Part shown: positions 8,145 through 15,565 of the stretch, in pieces
How the letters are laid out: each line of letters starts with the position of its first letter
Position numbering within the stretch: position 1 is the stretch's first letter
From: Bradyrhizobium sp. WD16
GTDB lineage: Bacteria; Pseudomonadota; Alphaproteobacteria; Rhizobiales; Xanthobacteraceae
Assembly: GCF_024181725.1 (NCBI RefSeq)
Contig: NZ_CP028908.1
Location: 1,364,001 to 1,428,000, forward strand
Length of the DNA stretch: 64,000 bases
Reading direction: 5' to 3'
Made by a program: the position numbers and the translations under genes
The notes under the pieces: generated by a model
The model's database searches: none
Told to the model about the DNA's origin: nothing
Seen by the model: only the letters and a program-made list of their open reading frames with translations

Positions 8145-9065
8145 TCAGTTCTTCAGTCCGGCGCTCTTGGTCGCCGCCGGCAGCAGCGGGACGCCCTCGG
8201 CCTTGAGAAGGTCCTCGATCCTGGCTTTGGCCTTGACGAGTGCCGCGTCGATCTCGGCGAGGAGCGCCTTGTCGTCGCGGCGGACGGCGACCGACTGGTC
8301 GAAGCGCTGCGGCAGCTTCTCGCCGCGGCCATTCAACGCGTCGTCCTCGATCAGGGTCACGCGCAGCGGTGTCGACGACGCCTTGACATAGCGCGCGACG
8401 TCCGGCGCGAAGCCGACGGCGATATCGGCGCCGCCGCTGACGACCTCGCCGACCATGCGCACGGGATCGATCTGCGTGTATTGATTGCGCGGAGAACGGA
8501 AATTCACCAGGGAATAGAGATAATTCATGTTGTCGTCGTAGCGGCCGAGCTGCTTGAGCAGAGCCTCCCCGGGAGAGCCGAAAGAGACGACGATGTGGCC
8601 GAGCTTCTTCAGCCGCGGATCGGACCAGGATTTGATGTCGAGGTTGCGGTTCGCGCGGCTGATGAAGACGTAGCCCGTGCGATAATAGGGCTTCGACGTG
8701 GCGACACGCGGATCGCCGGTGTCGAGGCCGATGACGACGTCGCATACCTTCTTGTCGAGAAAGTCGCGCACGAGATAGATCGCCGGCCGTTCCGACCAGA
8801 CGAACTCAGCCTTGCGCTTCATCGTCTCGGCCAGCACGACCGCGATCCTGTTTTCGAGACCCGAGCCGTCCTCCAGCGACAGCGGCGGCTGATTTTTCGC
8901 GGCGCAGACCCGGAGCTTGGTGGGGTCCGCCGGCGCGGCCGCCGCCGATGGGGCGGCCGGCTGATCGCCCGAGCTGCCGAATGAGGCCGCGGACGCGGCG
9001 CCGGACCACAGCAACGCCAGGGCTGCGAAACCTGCTGCAGTTGAGAAGCGCGATTGAGCCGACAT
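8145..9065 (-). CDS. mxaJ: MxaJ, periplasmic substrate-binding-like methanol oxidation protein
   Basis: A 306-residue precursor. The ATG at 9065 opens a signal peptide (about residues 1-25, SGAASAAS), then a low-complexity Ala/Pro linker, then a family 3 solute-binding-protein-like fold starting LRVCAAKNQPPLS. MxaJ is required for methanol oxidation and is thought to assist MxaF assembly. Upstream extension of the frame into the mxaF-mxaJ gap has no signal-like start and was rejected. Confidence 0.9.
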   Translation of the reverse strand: MSAQSRFSTAAGFAALALLWSGAASAASFGSSGDQPAAPSAAAAPADPTKLRVCAAKNQPPLSLEDGSGLENRIAVVLAETMKRKAEFVWSERPAIYLVRDFLDKKVCDVVIGLDTGDPRVATSKPYYRTGYVFISRANRNLDIKSWSDPRLKKLGHIVVSFGSPGEALLKQLGRYDDNMNYLYSLVNFRSPRNQYTQIDPVRMVGEVVSGGADIAVGFAPDVARYVKASSTPLRVTLIEDDALNGRGEKLPQRFDQSVAVRRDDKALLAEIDAALVKAKARIEDLLKAEGVPLLPAATKSAGLKN

Positions 9066-9203
9066 GTGCGATGTCCCGTTGAAGTTTGTGGTGTTGCCTG
9101 ACTGCCTCGTCGAGCATCCCTGACCTCGGATGCCGGCGAGGGATCGATCGTCCGGATGCGACGAACGCACCCGGACAATCGCCTGTCTTCGCCGCCGGCG
9201 GCG

Positions 9204-11072
9204 TCAGTTCGCCTTGTATTCGCCGACGTTGACGTCGTCGTAGGGCCCCTTGCCATCGAGCGAGAACACCATCAGGCCGCCACCCATCTGGGTGTAGTTG
9301 GCGAGCTGCTTGAAGGCGCCCACCGCACCGAGGCCGGCGGTCGGATCCTGGAGATCGAAGACGAGGCCGACGCCCGGCCAGCCGCCGACGCCGTACAGGA
9401 TGGCGACGTACTCGGTCCCCTTGTGCTGGAACACGATCGGATGGCCGATGACGCCGGAGGGCAGCTTGAACTTCCAGAGAAGTTCGCCGGTGTCGCTGTG
9501 GCGAGCCTTGATGAAGCCGTCGAGCGTTCCGTAGAACACGACGTTGCCGGCAGTCGCCGCCGTTCCGCCCCACACGGCGAAACGCTCCATCTTCTCCCAT
9601 TTGAAGTTGCCGGTAATGGCGTTGTAGGCCTTGATCTGGCCGAGGCCCTCGGCCAGCTGCCGGTTGCCCTTGGGCCCGGGATACATGTTCAGCGTCGCGC
9701 CGACGAAGAACTGTCCTGCGCGGTAGGGAAGCATGAAGGGCTCCCAGTCCATGCAGATGTGGTTGACGCCGAGGAAGAACAGCTCCTTGGTCGGGTCGTA
9801 GGAATCGAGCCCCTGGTTGTGGTAGCCCATCGCCGACGGACAGACGTCCTTGGCGAGATGATCCATGCGCGTGCCGTATTCAGGATCGCGGACCGGGACA
9901 CCGCTCTTGAGATCGACCTTCTTGAACACGTTGACCGTGTCGTCGATCTTGTTGGCGGAGATCAGCGTGCCGTCGGTACGGTCGAGGGTGTAGACGATGC
10001 CGTTGCGGTCGGGATGCGTCAGCAGCTTGCGCGTCTTGCCGTCCTTGTCCTTCTGCTCGCTGAGCATCATGAAGTTGATGCCGGCATAATCCCATTCGTC
10101 GTGCGGCGTCTTCTGGTAGCCGAACTTCGCCTCGCCGGTGTCGAGGTCGCGGCCCCAGATCGTCATGGTCCATTTGTTGTCGCCCGGCCGCATGGTCTCG
10201 TTCCACGGCGCCGGATTGCCGCTGCCGTAATAGACGAGATTGGTGTCCGGATCGTAGGAGAACCAGCCCCAGTTGGTGCCGCCGCCGATCTTCCAGGCTT
10301 CGCCCTCCCAGGTCGAGGTGCCGAGGCCCTTCTGGCCGTAATGCGGATTGGCCTTGTTGAAGCTGTCGCCGATCAGAACATCGGAATCCGGCCCGGTCGC
10401 ATAGGCGCGCCACTTCTGTTCGCCGGTGCGGACGTCATAAGCGGTCATGTAGCCGCGGACACCGAGTTCGGCGCCGGAGCTGCCGATCAGGACGATATCC
10501 TTGTAGACATGGGGCGCCACGGTGAGCGTCGATCCGACCTTGTAGTCCGAATTCTCGATCTTCCAGACCACCGCGCCGGTGTCGGCATTGAGCGCGGCGA
10601 CGTGGCCGTCCAGCAGCGTCTTGAGGATGAGCGGCGGCGTCTTGCCATCACCCGGCCAGAAGGCAAGACCGCGATTGACGATGTCGCAGCAGGCCACCGC
10701 ACGGGCCGCGGCGTTCTGCTTCGGCTTGTCCTGCCACAGGATGCGGGTCGGGTCGTCGAGGTCGAGGGCGAAAGTGTTGTTGGGGAAGGATGTATGAATA
10801 TACATCTTGCCGTTGACGACGAGCGGCGAGCCCTCGTGACCGCTCAACAGGCCGGTCGAGAACGACCAGGCCACTTTCAGATTCTTGACGTTTCCGGCGT
10901 TGACCTGGGTCAGGGTGCTGTAGTGATTGGCGCTGTAGTTCTTGCCCTGCATCACCCAGTTGTTTTCGCTCTTCGCGAGCGATTCGAGCTTGTCCTCAGC
11001 GTGCGCCATCGTCATGAGCGGCGCCGCCACCAAGACGGACAGCAAGGATACGGAATTCAGATACTTCCTCAT
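9204..11072 (-). CDS. mxaF: MxaF, calcium-dependent PQQ methanol dehydrogenase large subunit
   Basis: A 622-residue precursor: signal peptide to about residue 25 (TMAHA), then an eight-bladed PQQ beta-propeller. The vicinal disulfide Cys128-Cys129 (AVACCDIV) contacts PQQ. Near residues 322-328 the motif DEWDYAG carries the catalytic Asp with Ala two places on. XoxF-type lanthanide enzymes have a second Asp there (DYD), so this is the calcium type. It oxidises methanol to formaldehyde in the periplasm and passes electrons to cytochrome cL. A strong AGGAGG ribosome site lies eight bases before the ATG. The mxaI small subunit and calcium-loading genes follow in the same direction. Confidence 0.97.
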   Translation of the reverse strand: MRKYLNSVSLLSVLVAAPLMTMAHAEDKLESLAKSENNWVMQGKNYSANHYSTLTQVNAGNVKNLKVAWSFSTGLLSGHEGSPLVVNGKMYIHTSFPNNTFALDLDDPTRILWQDKPKQNAAARAVACCDIVNRGLAFWPGDGKTPPLILKTLLDGHVAALNADTGAVVWKIENSDYKVGSTLTVAPHVYKDIVLIGSSGAELGVRGYMTAYDVRTGEQKWRAYATGPDSDVLIGDSFNKANPHYGQKGLGTSTWEGEAWKIGGGTNWGWFSYDPDTNLVYYGSGNPAPWNETMRPGDNKWTMTIWGRDLDTGEAKFGYQKTPHDEWDYAGINFMMLSEQKDKDGKTRKLLTHPDRNGIVYTLDRTDGTLISANKIDDTVNVFKKVDLKSGVPVRDPEYGTRMDHLAKDVCPSAMGYHNQGLDSYDPTKELFFLGVNHICMDWEPFMLPYRAGQFFVGATLNMYPGPKGNRQLAEGLGQIKAYNAITGNFKWEKMERFAVWGGTAATAGNVVFYGTLDGFIKARHSDTGELLWKFKLPSGVIGHPIVFQHKGTEYVAILYGVGGWPGVGLVFDLQDPTAGLGAVGAFKQLANYTQMGGGLMVFSLDGKGPYDDVNVGEYKAN

Positions 11073-11260
11073 CGACGGGTCCTCCTGTGACGCCGTTCGA
11101 GCACCTTCGCTCGAGCTTTCACCCGAGCGCCTCGGCGGCCTCTTGAACGGGACGTCTCCTCACAAAGATAGCGGTCCACGATCGTGCCGAAGCCGTCGTG
11201 GTTTGTTGGCGATCGCTTCTCTCCGGTGGCGGGCGCTGCGGGTGAGACACGATCTAGCGG

Positions 11261-11290
11261 TATTTAAGTTTGGCGCCGACGACGTGTCTT
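11261..11290 (-). promoter_or_regulatory. Candidate mxaF promoter
   Basis: On the minus strand AAGACA (complement of 11285-11290) is followed after 18 bases by TAAATA (complement of 11261-11266). This closely matches the known Methylobacterium extorquens mxaF promoter pattern (AAGACA, 18 bases, TAGAAA). The implied leader to the mxaF ATG is long, about 180 bases. Confidence 0.6.
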
Positions 11291-11402
11291 CACGATTTAT
11301 CGGTAATCTCGCGGGAGAAAACTTCGCGGCACGATTCCCGAAATTTCCCGAGGCGGGACACGACGCGCGGCGCCGCCGCCGGATCTGACCATCGCGATCG
11401 AC

Positions 11403-11475
11403 TAGTGTGGCGTCTGGCAATTGCCCACCGCCTTCGCGGCAACCCTCTCCTAGGCAATTGCGAGACATCTAGCAC
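11403..11475. repeat. Palindromic element family C, degenerate copy
   Basis: Begins CTAGTGTGGCGTC and has arms GGCAATTGCCCACC and CTAGGCAATTGCGAGACAT. It is diverged from the copies at 14935 and 23618 and is joined to a family B element by a linker that is the reverse complement of the B-C linker seen elsewhere. Confidence 0.75.
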
Positions 11476-11485
11476 TTTGATTTTG

Positions 11486-11560
11486 CTAGTGTCCCTATGT
11501 CTCCGAATGACCGTGCGAGCGTGAGGCAAACGAAGCGGTAATTCGGAGACCGGACACTAG
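11486..11560. repeat. Palindromic element family B
   Basis: A 75-base element with CTAGTGTCC...GGACACTAG ends and stem TCTCCGAATGACCG/CGGTAATTCGGAGA. It lies in the opposite orientation to the B copies at 14847, 23530, 38858 and 61193. Confidence 0.9.
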
Positions 11561-11793
11561 ACGCCGGCTGTTGCGGGAGGTTGCGCGAGCAGCGCCACTT
11601 CCTCAGCCGTCATCCTGCGTGGCAAGCGGGGGATCCGTTACGCCGAGCGTGTCGTTGTCGGGCGCGGGGCGCGATCTGCACCGGCGCGGCGGACGCTCTG
11701 CCCTTCGCCACCGCCACGCCGATCCGGATAGGGGGAGGGCTGCGACAACGGGAGCGAAAAGATGCGCCCTGACCGCGATGTCAAACCGCTCCG

Positions 11794-12111
11794 CTAATTG
11801 CCGGCCTCGATCTGCGCGACGGCGACAAGGAGGAACTCAGCCATCTTCTGTTCGACCTCCTCGCGCGACACGCCCTTCTGCGCGAGGTCTTGTCCCACCC
11901 TGTGAAGGGTATCGTCGCTGCCGAAGGTGTCGAGTTCCGATGTGACCAGATTCTTGGCATAGGCCGCCGCCGCCTCACCCGTCAGCCCGAGTCTGTCGGC
12001 GGCCCAGGCCCCCAGCATCCGATTGCGGCGAGCGATCGCCTTGAACTTCAGCTCCTCGTCGAAGGCGAACTTGGCTTCGAAGCCCTGTTCACGGCTGTCG
12101 AACGTCGTCAT
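11794..12111 (-). CDS. DUF1476 protein, F1-ATPase zeta-type inhibitor
   Basis: A 105-residue helical protein matching DUF1476, the alphaproteobacterial zeta subunit that inhibits ATP hydrolysis by F1 in Paracoccus. The N-terminus MTTFDSREQGFEAKFAFDEE is the typical inhibitory segment, and the LKFKAIARRNRMLGAWAADR helix follows. It starts 33 bases after the epsilon-subunit gene, so both regulators of F1 hydrolysis lie in one transcript, away from the F0 operon at 57 kb. Confidence 0.85.
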   Translation of the reverse strand: MTTFDSREQGFEAKFAFDEELKFKAIARRNRMLGAWAADRLGLTGEAAAAYAKNLVTSELDTFGSDDTLHRVGQDLAQKGVSREEVEQKMAEFLLVAVAQIEAGN

Positions 12112-12144
12112 GGCGAAGGTCTCCGCTGGTTTGGCCGCCCGCCC

Positions 12145-12564
12145 TCAGAACGGCGCGACGAGTTGCGACGTCAGATTGTAGTGGATCGACCGGTAGTGAT
12201 CGAGCCGCGCGATGGCGCCATCGAACGCCTCGCCCGCCGCCGTCTGCGGCAGGCTCGCTTCCAGTTCCTCGATCTGCGCCTTGAAGCCTGAGAGGTCGAA
12301 GTCGTCGACGGCCTTGGCCGAGTCGGCGAGGATCGTCAGCAACGTGGTCGACATCTCGGCAAGTCCGCCGAGGATGACGAAACGCGCATTCGTCTTGCCG
12401 CCGGCCATGACCGTCACGATGCCCGGTCGGAGCATGGCGACCGTCGGAGCGTGGCCGGCGAGAATGCCGAGATCGCCGGCCACGCCCGGCAGGTCGACCT
12501 GATCGACGTCGCCGGAATAGACCAGTTCTTCGGGGGATATCAGCTGGAGCGGAAACGTTGCCAT
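12145..12564 (-). CDS. atpC: ATP synthase F1 epsilon subunit
   Basis: A 139-residue protein beginning MATFPLQLISPEELVYSGDV, the usual epsilon beta-sandwich opening, with LGILAGHAP near residues 32-40 and a C-terminal helical part. ATG 12564 is preceded by GGGAGG; the longer open frame is not epsilon-like. Unusually, atpD is not upstream: the gene has its own promoter-like sequence and only zeta downstream. It may be the sole epsilon gene moved from the F1 operon, or a second copy; the F1 operon is outside this window. Confidence 0.9.
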   Translation of the reverse strand: MATFPLQLISPEELVYSGDVDQVDLPGVAGDLGILAGHAPTVAMLRPGIVTVMAGGKTNARFVILGGLAEMSTTLLTILADSAKAVDDFDLSGFKAQIEELEASLPQTAAGEAFDGAIARLDHYRSIHYNLTSQLVAPF

Positions 12565-12591
12565 CACACCTCCCAGCAAGCCGCCGCGCGC

Positions 12592-12619
12592 AGTATAGCG
12601 GATTATCGGGTGCGGTGAA
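12592..12619 (-). promoter_or_regulatory. Candidate sigma-70 promoter for atpC and zeta
   Basis: On the minus strand TTCACC (complement of 12614-12619) and TATACT (complement of 12592-12597) are separated by 16 bases and lie just upstream of the atpC ribosome site. This supports independent transcription of the pair. Confidence 0.45.
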
Positions 12620-12741
12620 TGCCCCTGCTGCGGCCGGACCGGCCATCGAAGCCTGACGTCGCCTATTCCTCGCCCGGCGCCGGCCATGCCGCCGTGGATG
12701 GCGGGCAGGATCGGATTTCCGATGATCTTCGGCGAGAACGG

Positions 12742-12818
12742 CTAGTGCGGTTTTGGATCCGACGCTCGTATGAACAGTTCGCTGCAATACTGATACGAGC
12801 GTCGGATCCACCGCGCTA
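12742..12818. repeat. Palindromic element family A
   Basis: A 77-base palindrome with CTAGTGCGG...CCGCGCTAG ends and arms GGATCCGACGCTCGTAT/ATACGAGCGTCGGATCC. Its last CTAG begins a further truncated CTAGTGTCCC half-element at 12815. Confidence 0.9.
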
Positions 12819-12850
12819 GTGTCCCGGTTCTAACGCCGGATCGCACAGGA

Positions 12851-13984
12851 TCAGTTGCGCGCTGGCGCCGGCACCGCCGTGCGGTTGGCCGGCACGGTGA
12901 CAGCCTGATAGGAGAACACGTCGCGGCTCCTCGGATCGACCGTCACCTTGACCCAGCGCACGTCGTTATTGCCGTTGCCCTGGTTGTCGCCGAAGGTTTC
13001 GACCCGCGTGAAATTCTCGAGGCGCTGGCCCTGCGCGTCGAGCAGCGGCTGGTCGATGCGGAAATAGTGCGAATCTCCGTGCACATAGGCGACCGGCCTG
13101 CGGAAGGCGGTGACCTCGTCGCGCAGCGCCGACAGGAACGCGGCGTAGCCGTCCGGCTGCTCGTCGATCTCCGCGAGCATCTTCGGATCGCGCAGCGGCG
13201 CCCGCGTCGCGTCGGTCTTGTCCCAGCCGGGATTGGCCTGGGTGATCAGCATCACGGCGACCGACCTGTGCTTTTTGGCGGCGGCGAACGTCTCCTGCAG
13301 CCAGCGGATGTTGGCGGCGTTGCGCGCGGTGAACTCCGCGGCATCCGGATTGGTGTCGCACAGGTTGTTGCAGGAGCCGGCGACGTTGAGCGTCGCATAG
13401 GTGACGCGGCCGACGGTCCAGCGGCGGTTTTCGACGCAGGCCACCATGGTGCCGTTGGCGCCGAGGCAGAGCGCCTCGTTCTGCACCTCCTGGCGGATGC
13501 GGTGCTGGCCGAGGGAGTCCGGCGTCGAGAAGAACACCTTGCGCTCATAGTCGAGGCGGTCGCGCGAATTGAAGCCGCCGTTGGCGGGGCGGTCGCAGTC
13601 AGTCCAGTCGTTGTCGCCCGGCGTAAACATCGCCGGCGCCTCGAGACTGTTGAAATAGGCCAGCGCCTGGGCATAAAGCCCGGCGTCGCAGAACGAGCCG
13701 GAGCCCTGCTTGAGATCGCCGTCATGCGCGGTGAATTTCAGGCGATGGGCATTCATGTCGGCAATCAGGTTGGGCACGCCGACGGTCGCCTGCAGCGTCG
13801 AATAGGGCAGATCGCCCCACAGACCGATGGCATAGGCCTCGTCATCGTCGTCATCATCATCGGCGCAGGCCGGTGCCAGGGCCACCATCGACAGCATCGG
13901 CACCGCCAGGACCAGCGCCAGCAGCCGGCGCGCCCGCGCCGCCGTGAATGGACGTCGAATCGTTGCGACGGAATCGTCGGACAT
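12851..13984 (-). CDS. Secreted metallophosphoesterase-like protein
   Basis: A 377-residue protein with an N-terminal export signal containing paired arginines (RARRLLALVLAVPML, about residues 20-40), followed by an acidic Asp run after the cleavage region. The body resembles calcineurin-like phosphoesterases: GLWGDLPYS, HDGDLKQGSG, TPGDNDWTDC and YVHGDSHYFR supply the Asp, Asn and His metal ligands in family order. The substrate is unknown. ATG 13984 is preferred over the TTG at 13999 because it directly precedes the signal; it overlaps the stop of a small frame upstream (TGATG). Confidence 0.75.
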   Translation of the reverse strand: MSDDSVATIRRPFTAARARRLLALVLAVPMLSMVALAPACADDDDDDDEAYAIGLWGDLPYSTLQATVGVPNLIADMNAHRLKFTAHDGDLKQGSGSFCDAGLYAQALAYFNSLEAPAMFTPGDNDWTDCDRPANGGFNSRDRLDYERKVFFSTPDSLGQHRIRQEVQNEALCLGANGTMVACVENRRWTVGRVTYATLNVAGSCNNLCDTNPDAAEFTARNAANIRWLQETFAAAKKHRSVAVMLITQANPGWDKTDATRAPLRDPKMLAEIDEQPDGYAAFLSALRDEVTAFRRPVAYVHGDSHYFRIDQPLLDAQGQRLENFTRVETFGDNQGNGNNDVRWVKVTVDPRSRDVFSYQAVTVPANRTAVPAPARN

Positions 13985-14283
13985 CAAGCAAGCCCCCAAA
14001 CGTGCGGTTGGAAATCGTCCGCAACAATGTTCGGGGTTGGTAACGGCGCTATGACGCGCGCTTGACAGTGATCGTTGAAAAATCGGTTGTCAATCCAAGA
14101 GCCGTGTGGCGTGTCGCTCTCGAACGATATGAGAGGCTCAATAACGAGAGCACTCGGATCTGTCGCGCGCAATCCTGAAAAATGGAGGCTCTCCGGGACG
14201 ATGCAGGTTAGCCGCGCCTCACCAACGACTGCGCATTCGACCGCGTCGTCATTGACCAGCGCGATTGTGGCTATCGGCGGCAA
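13984..14283 (-). CDS. Possible small protein of 99 residues
   Basis: An open frame from ATG 14283 to TGA 13984. It overlaps the chorismate mutase 3' end by 35 bases and its stop overlaps the phosphoesterase start (TGATG). I recognise no family or signal sequence. Base composition is a little lower in G+C than its neighbours, and residue composition is plausible for a real protein. The coupling geometry is the main support; it could be chance. Confidence 0.3.
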   Translation of the reverse strand: MPPIATIALVNDDAVECAVVGEARLTCIVPESLHFSGLRATDPSALVIEPLISFESDTPHGSWIDNRFFNDHCQARVIAPLPTPNIVADDFQPHVWGLA

Positions 14284-14566
14284 CCTCGTTATGATGCCGG
14301 ATCACCTCCTCGATGATGAACTTGAGAAACTTCTCTGCAAACACAGCATCCAAGTTTGCTGCACCAGCCAGCCGCCTCAACCGCGAAATTTGAACCGCTT
14401 CCCTGCTGGGATCGGCGGCCGGTAATCCCGAAGCCGCTTTGAGCTCGCCAATCAACCGGGTGCACTTGAAGCGCTCCGCCAACATGTAAACCAATGCAGC
14501 ATCGATGTTGTCGATGCTCTGACGCAGACTAACGAGAGCCTCCGGCGCTTCTGGTTCATCGCTCAT
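14249..14566 (-). CDS. AroQ-type chorismate mutase
   Basis: A 105-residue all-helical protein. LRQSIDNIDAALVYMLAERF (about residues 13-32) and the following KCTRLIGELKAASGLP, then SREAVQISRLRRLA and a final EKFLKFIIEEVIRHH helix, match the three-helix AroQ fold with its conserved Arg, Lys and Glu positions. It converts chorismate to prephenate for Phe/Tyr synthesis. It is a stand-alone enzyme, not fused to PheA. ATG 14566 follows an AAGTTCCT-type spacer on the complementary strand; the upstream 18 residues in frame are not family-like. Confidence 0.8.
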   Translation of the reverse strand: MSDEPEAPEALVSLRQSIDNIDAALVYMLAERFKCTRLIGELKAASGLPAADPSREAVQISRLRRLAGAANLDAVFAEKFLKFIIEEVIRHHNEVAADSHNRAGQ

Positions 14567-14846
14567 TATCAAGTTCCTACGATGCGAGTTCTGGTTTCGG
14601 GATCTAAGCTCGGCCGGCACAAAGCCGTCAACGGAACGAGAGCTTTGATAGTCAACATGACGGCGACAAGGGCATTGCGATCGGCAACGCCATCGACATC
14701 GTCGCCTCGAATGTTGTGATGATGCCTGTCATGATCTACATCTTGGCTTCGGCAAGGGTGGGATCACCGCCCGATCATGGCGCTGCTGCAGCTTGTCACC
14801 GAGGTCCTTGAGACAAGCAATCTTTTCCTTGCGGCGTCGAGCATTC

Positions 14847-14921
14847 CTAGTGTCCCGTCTCCGAATTACCGCTTCGTTTGCCTCACCCTCGCACGGTCAT
14901 TCGGAGACATCGGGACACTGG
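14847..14921. repeat. Palindromic element family B
   Basis: CTAGTGTCCCGTCTCCGAAT start and ATTCGGAGACATCGGGACACT end, stem as in other B copies. A linker GCAAAATCAAAAAG joins it to the following C element. Confidence 0.9.
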
Positions 14922-14934
14922 CAAAATCAAAAAG

Positions 14935-15012
14935 CTAGTGTGGCTTATGTCTCGCAATTGCCTACAGGGGCTTGCCGCAAAGGGCATAGGCAATTGCGAG
15001 ACGCCACACTAG
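14935..15012. repeat. Palindromic element family C
   Basis: CTAGTGTGGC...GCCACACTAG ends with arms TCTCGCAATTGCCTA and TAGGCAATTGCGAGA. Its final CTAG (15009-15012) is also the first CTAG of the next element. Confidence 0.9.
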
Positions 15013-15084
15013 TGTCCTGTTTCCAACGTTCGTATCCCATTGCAGCAGGCGCTCATACGAACGTTGGAAACAAGGGGACACTAG
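15009..15084. repeat. Palindromic element family D
   Basis: CTAGTGTCCTG...GGGGACACTAG ends with arms GTTTCCAACGTTCGTAT and ATACGAACGTTGGAAAC. It is the only full D copy in the window. A CATCATTATGATT linker joins it to the A element. Confidence 0.85.
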
Positions 15085-15097
15085 CATCATTATGATT

Positions 15098-15175
15098 CTA
15101 GTGTGGTTTTGGATCTGACGCTCGTTCGAAGAACTCGCTGCAATACTGAAACGAGCGTCAGATCCACCACACTAG
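15098..15175. repeat. Palindromic element family A
   Basis: A 78-base palindrome, ends CTAGTGTGG...CCACACTAG, arms GGATCTGACGCTCGTT and AACGAGCGTCAGATCC, differing from 61281-61358 by few bases. Confidence 0.9.
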
Positions 15176-15511
15176 CGGGCTCTGCTCGATCCTTGGTGAC
15201 TACGCTTCGGCGCGCATCGCAAAGCATGACGAAGTGCTGAATGGGGCACTCGCGTCCATTCTCTGCGTGGCTTTTGGAGTCTATGCGGGGTCAACGGCAC
15301 CGGCCGCTCATGGCTGGATGTCCGCTACTTGCCGCCTGGCCCTGCCCTTGCCGGACTCGGCGGCCACCTGCGATCCAGACAAACCGCGCAACTCTGATGA
15401 TTAAACGAGACGCTGGGGCGGAATGGCGCGCCACTCAGAACAAAGCCACTGCCCAAAGAGCGATCGGGATGGTGGCCCGGCCGACGAAATTTTAGGCTTG
15501 TATGACTGAAA

Positions 15512-15540
15512 AATATCATAGCAACTATATCAGTGATATT
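15512..15540. promoter_or_regulatory. Candidate operator upstream of the RpiR regulator
   Basis: In an A/T-rich stretch, AATATCA (15512-15518) and TGATATT (15534-15540) form an inverted repeat with a 15-base spacer, 26 bases before the inferred start codon. It could be an autoregulatory site of the RpiR-family protein. Confidence 0.35.
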
Positions 15541-15565
15541 ATTCACTCAATTGACGGGGGGATGT

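Larger units (their letters stand above)
11073..11793. other. Intergenic region upstream of mxaF
   Basis: No gene is apparent in these 721 bases. They hold the mxaF ribosome site, leader and promoter, then palindromic elements (11403-11475 and 11486-11560). Near 11742-11776 is a segment that recurs at about 40021 and 51610 (core GAAAAGATGCGCCC). An equivalent of mxaW was not found. Confidence 0.7.
14647..15402 (+). pseudogene. Possible small membrane-protein remnant split by palindromic elements
   Basis: One plus-strand fragment (about 14653-14757) reads as a membrane-helix-like stretch including AIGNAIDIVASNVVMMPVM. A second (about 15181-15402, stop TAA) contains ARIAKHDEVLNGALASILC followed by hydrophobic residues. 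Together they resemble the start and end of a small integral membrane protein with the repeat chain lying between them. There is no continuous frame. No family can be named with confidence. Confidence 0.3.
14567..15565. other. Long gap with gene remnants and a chain of four palindromic elements
   Basis: About one kilobase without an intact gene. It contains two coding-like fragments (14647-14757, 15181-15402), a B-C-D-A chain of palindromic elements (14847-15175) and an A/T-rich promoter-like stretch before the RpiR regulator. Confidence 0.7.

Noticed and set aside
9204-11072. XoxF-type lanthanide methanol dehydrogenase
   Set aside because: The diagnostic second Asp is Ala (WDYAG) and the small subunit gene mxaI is present.
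14847-15175. CRISPR array
   Set aside because: The repeats are self-complementary elements of different sequence without regular spacers, and no cas genes are present.
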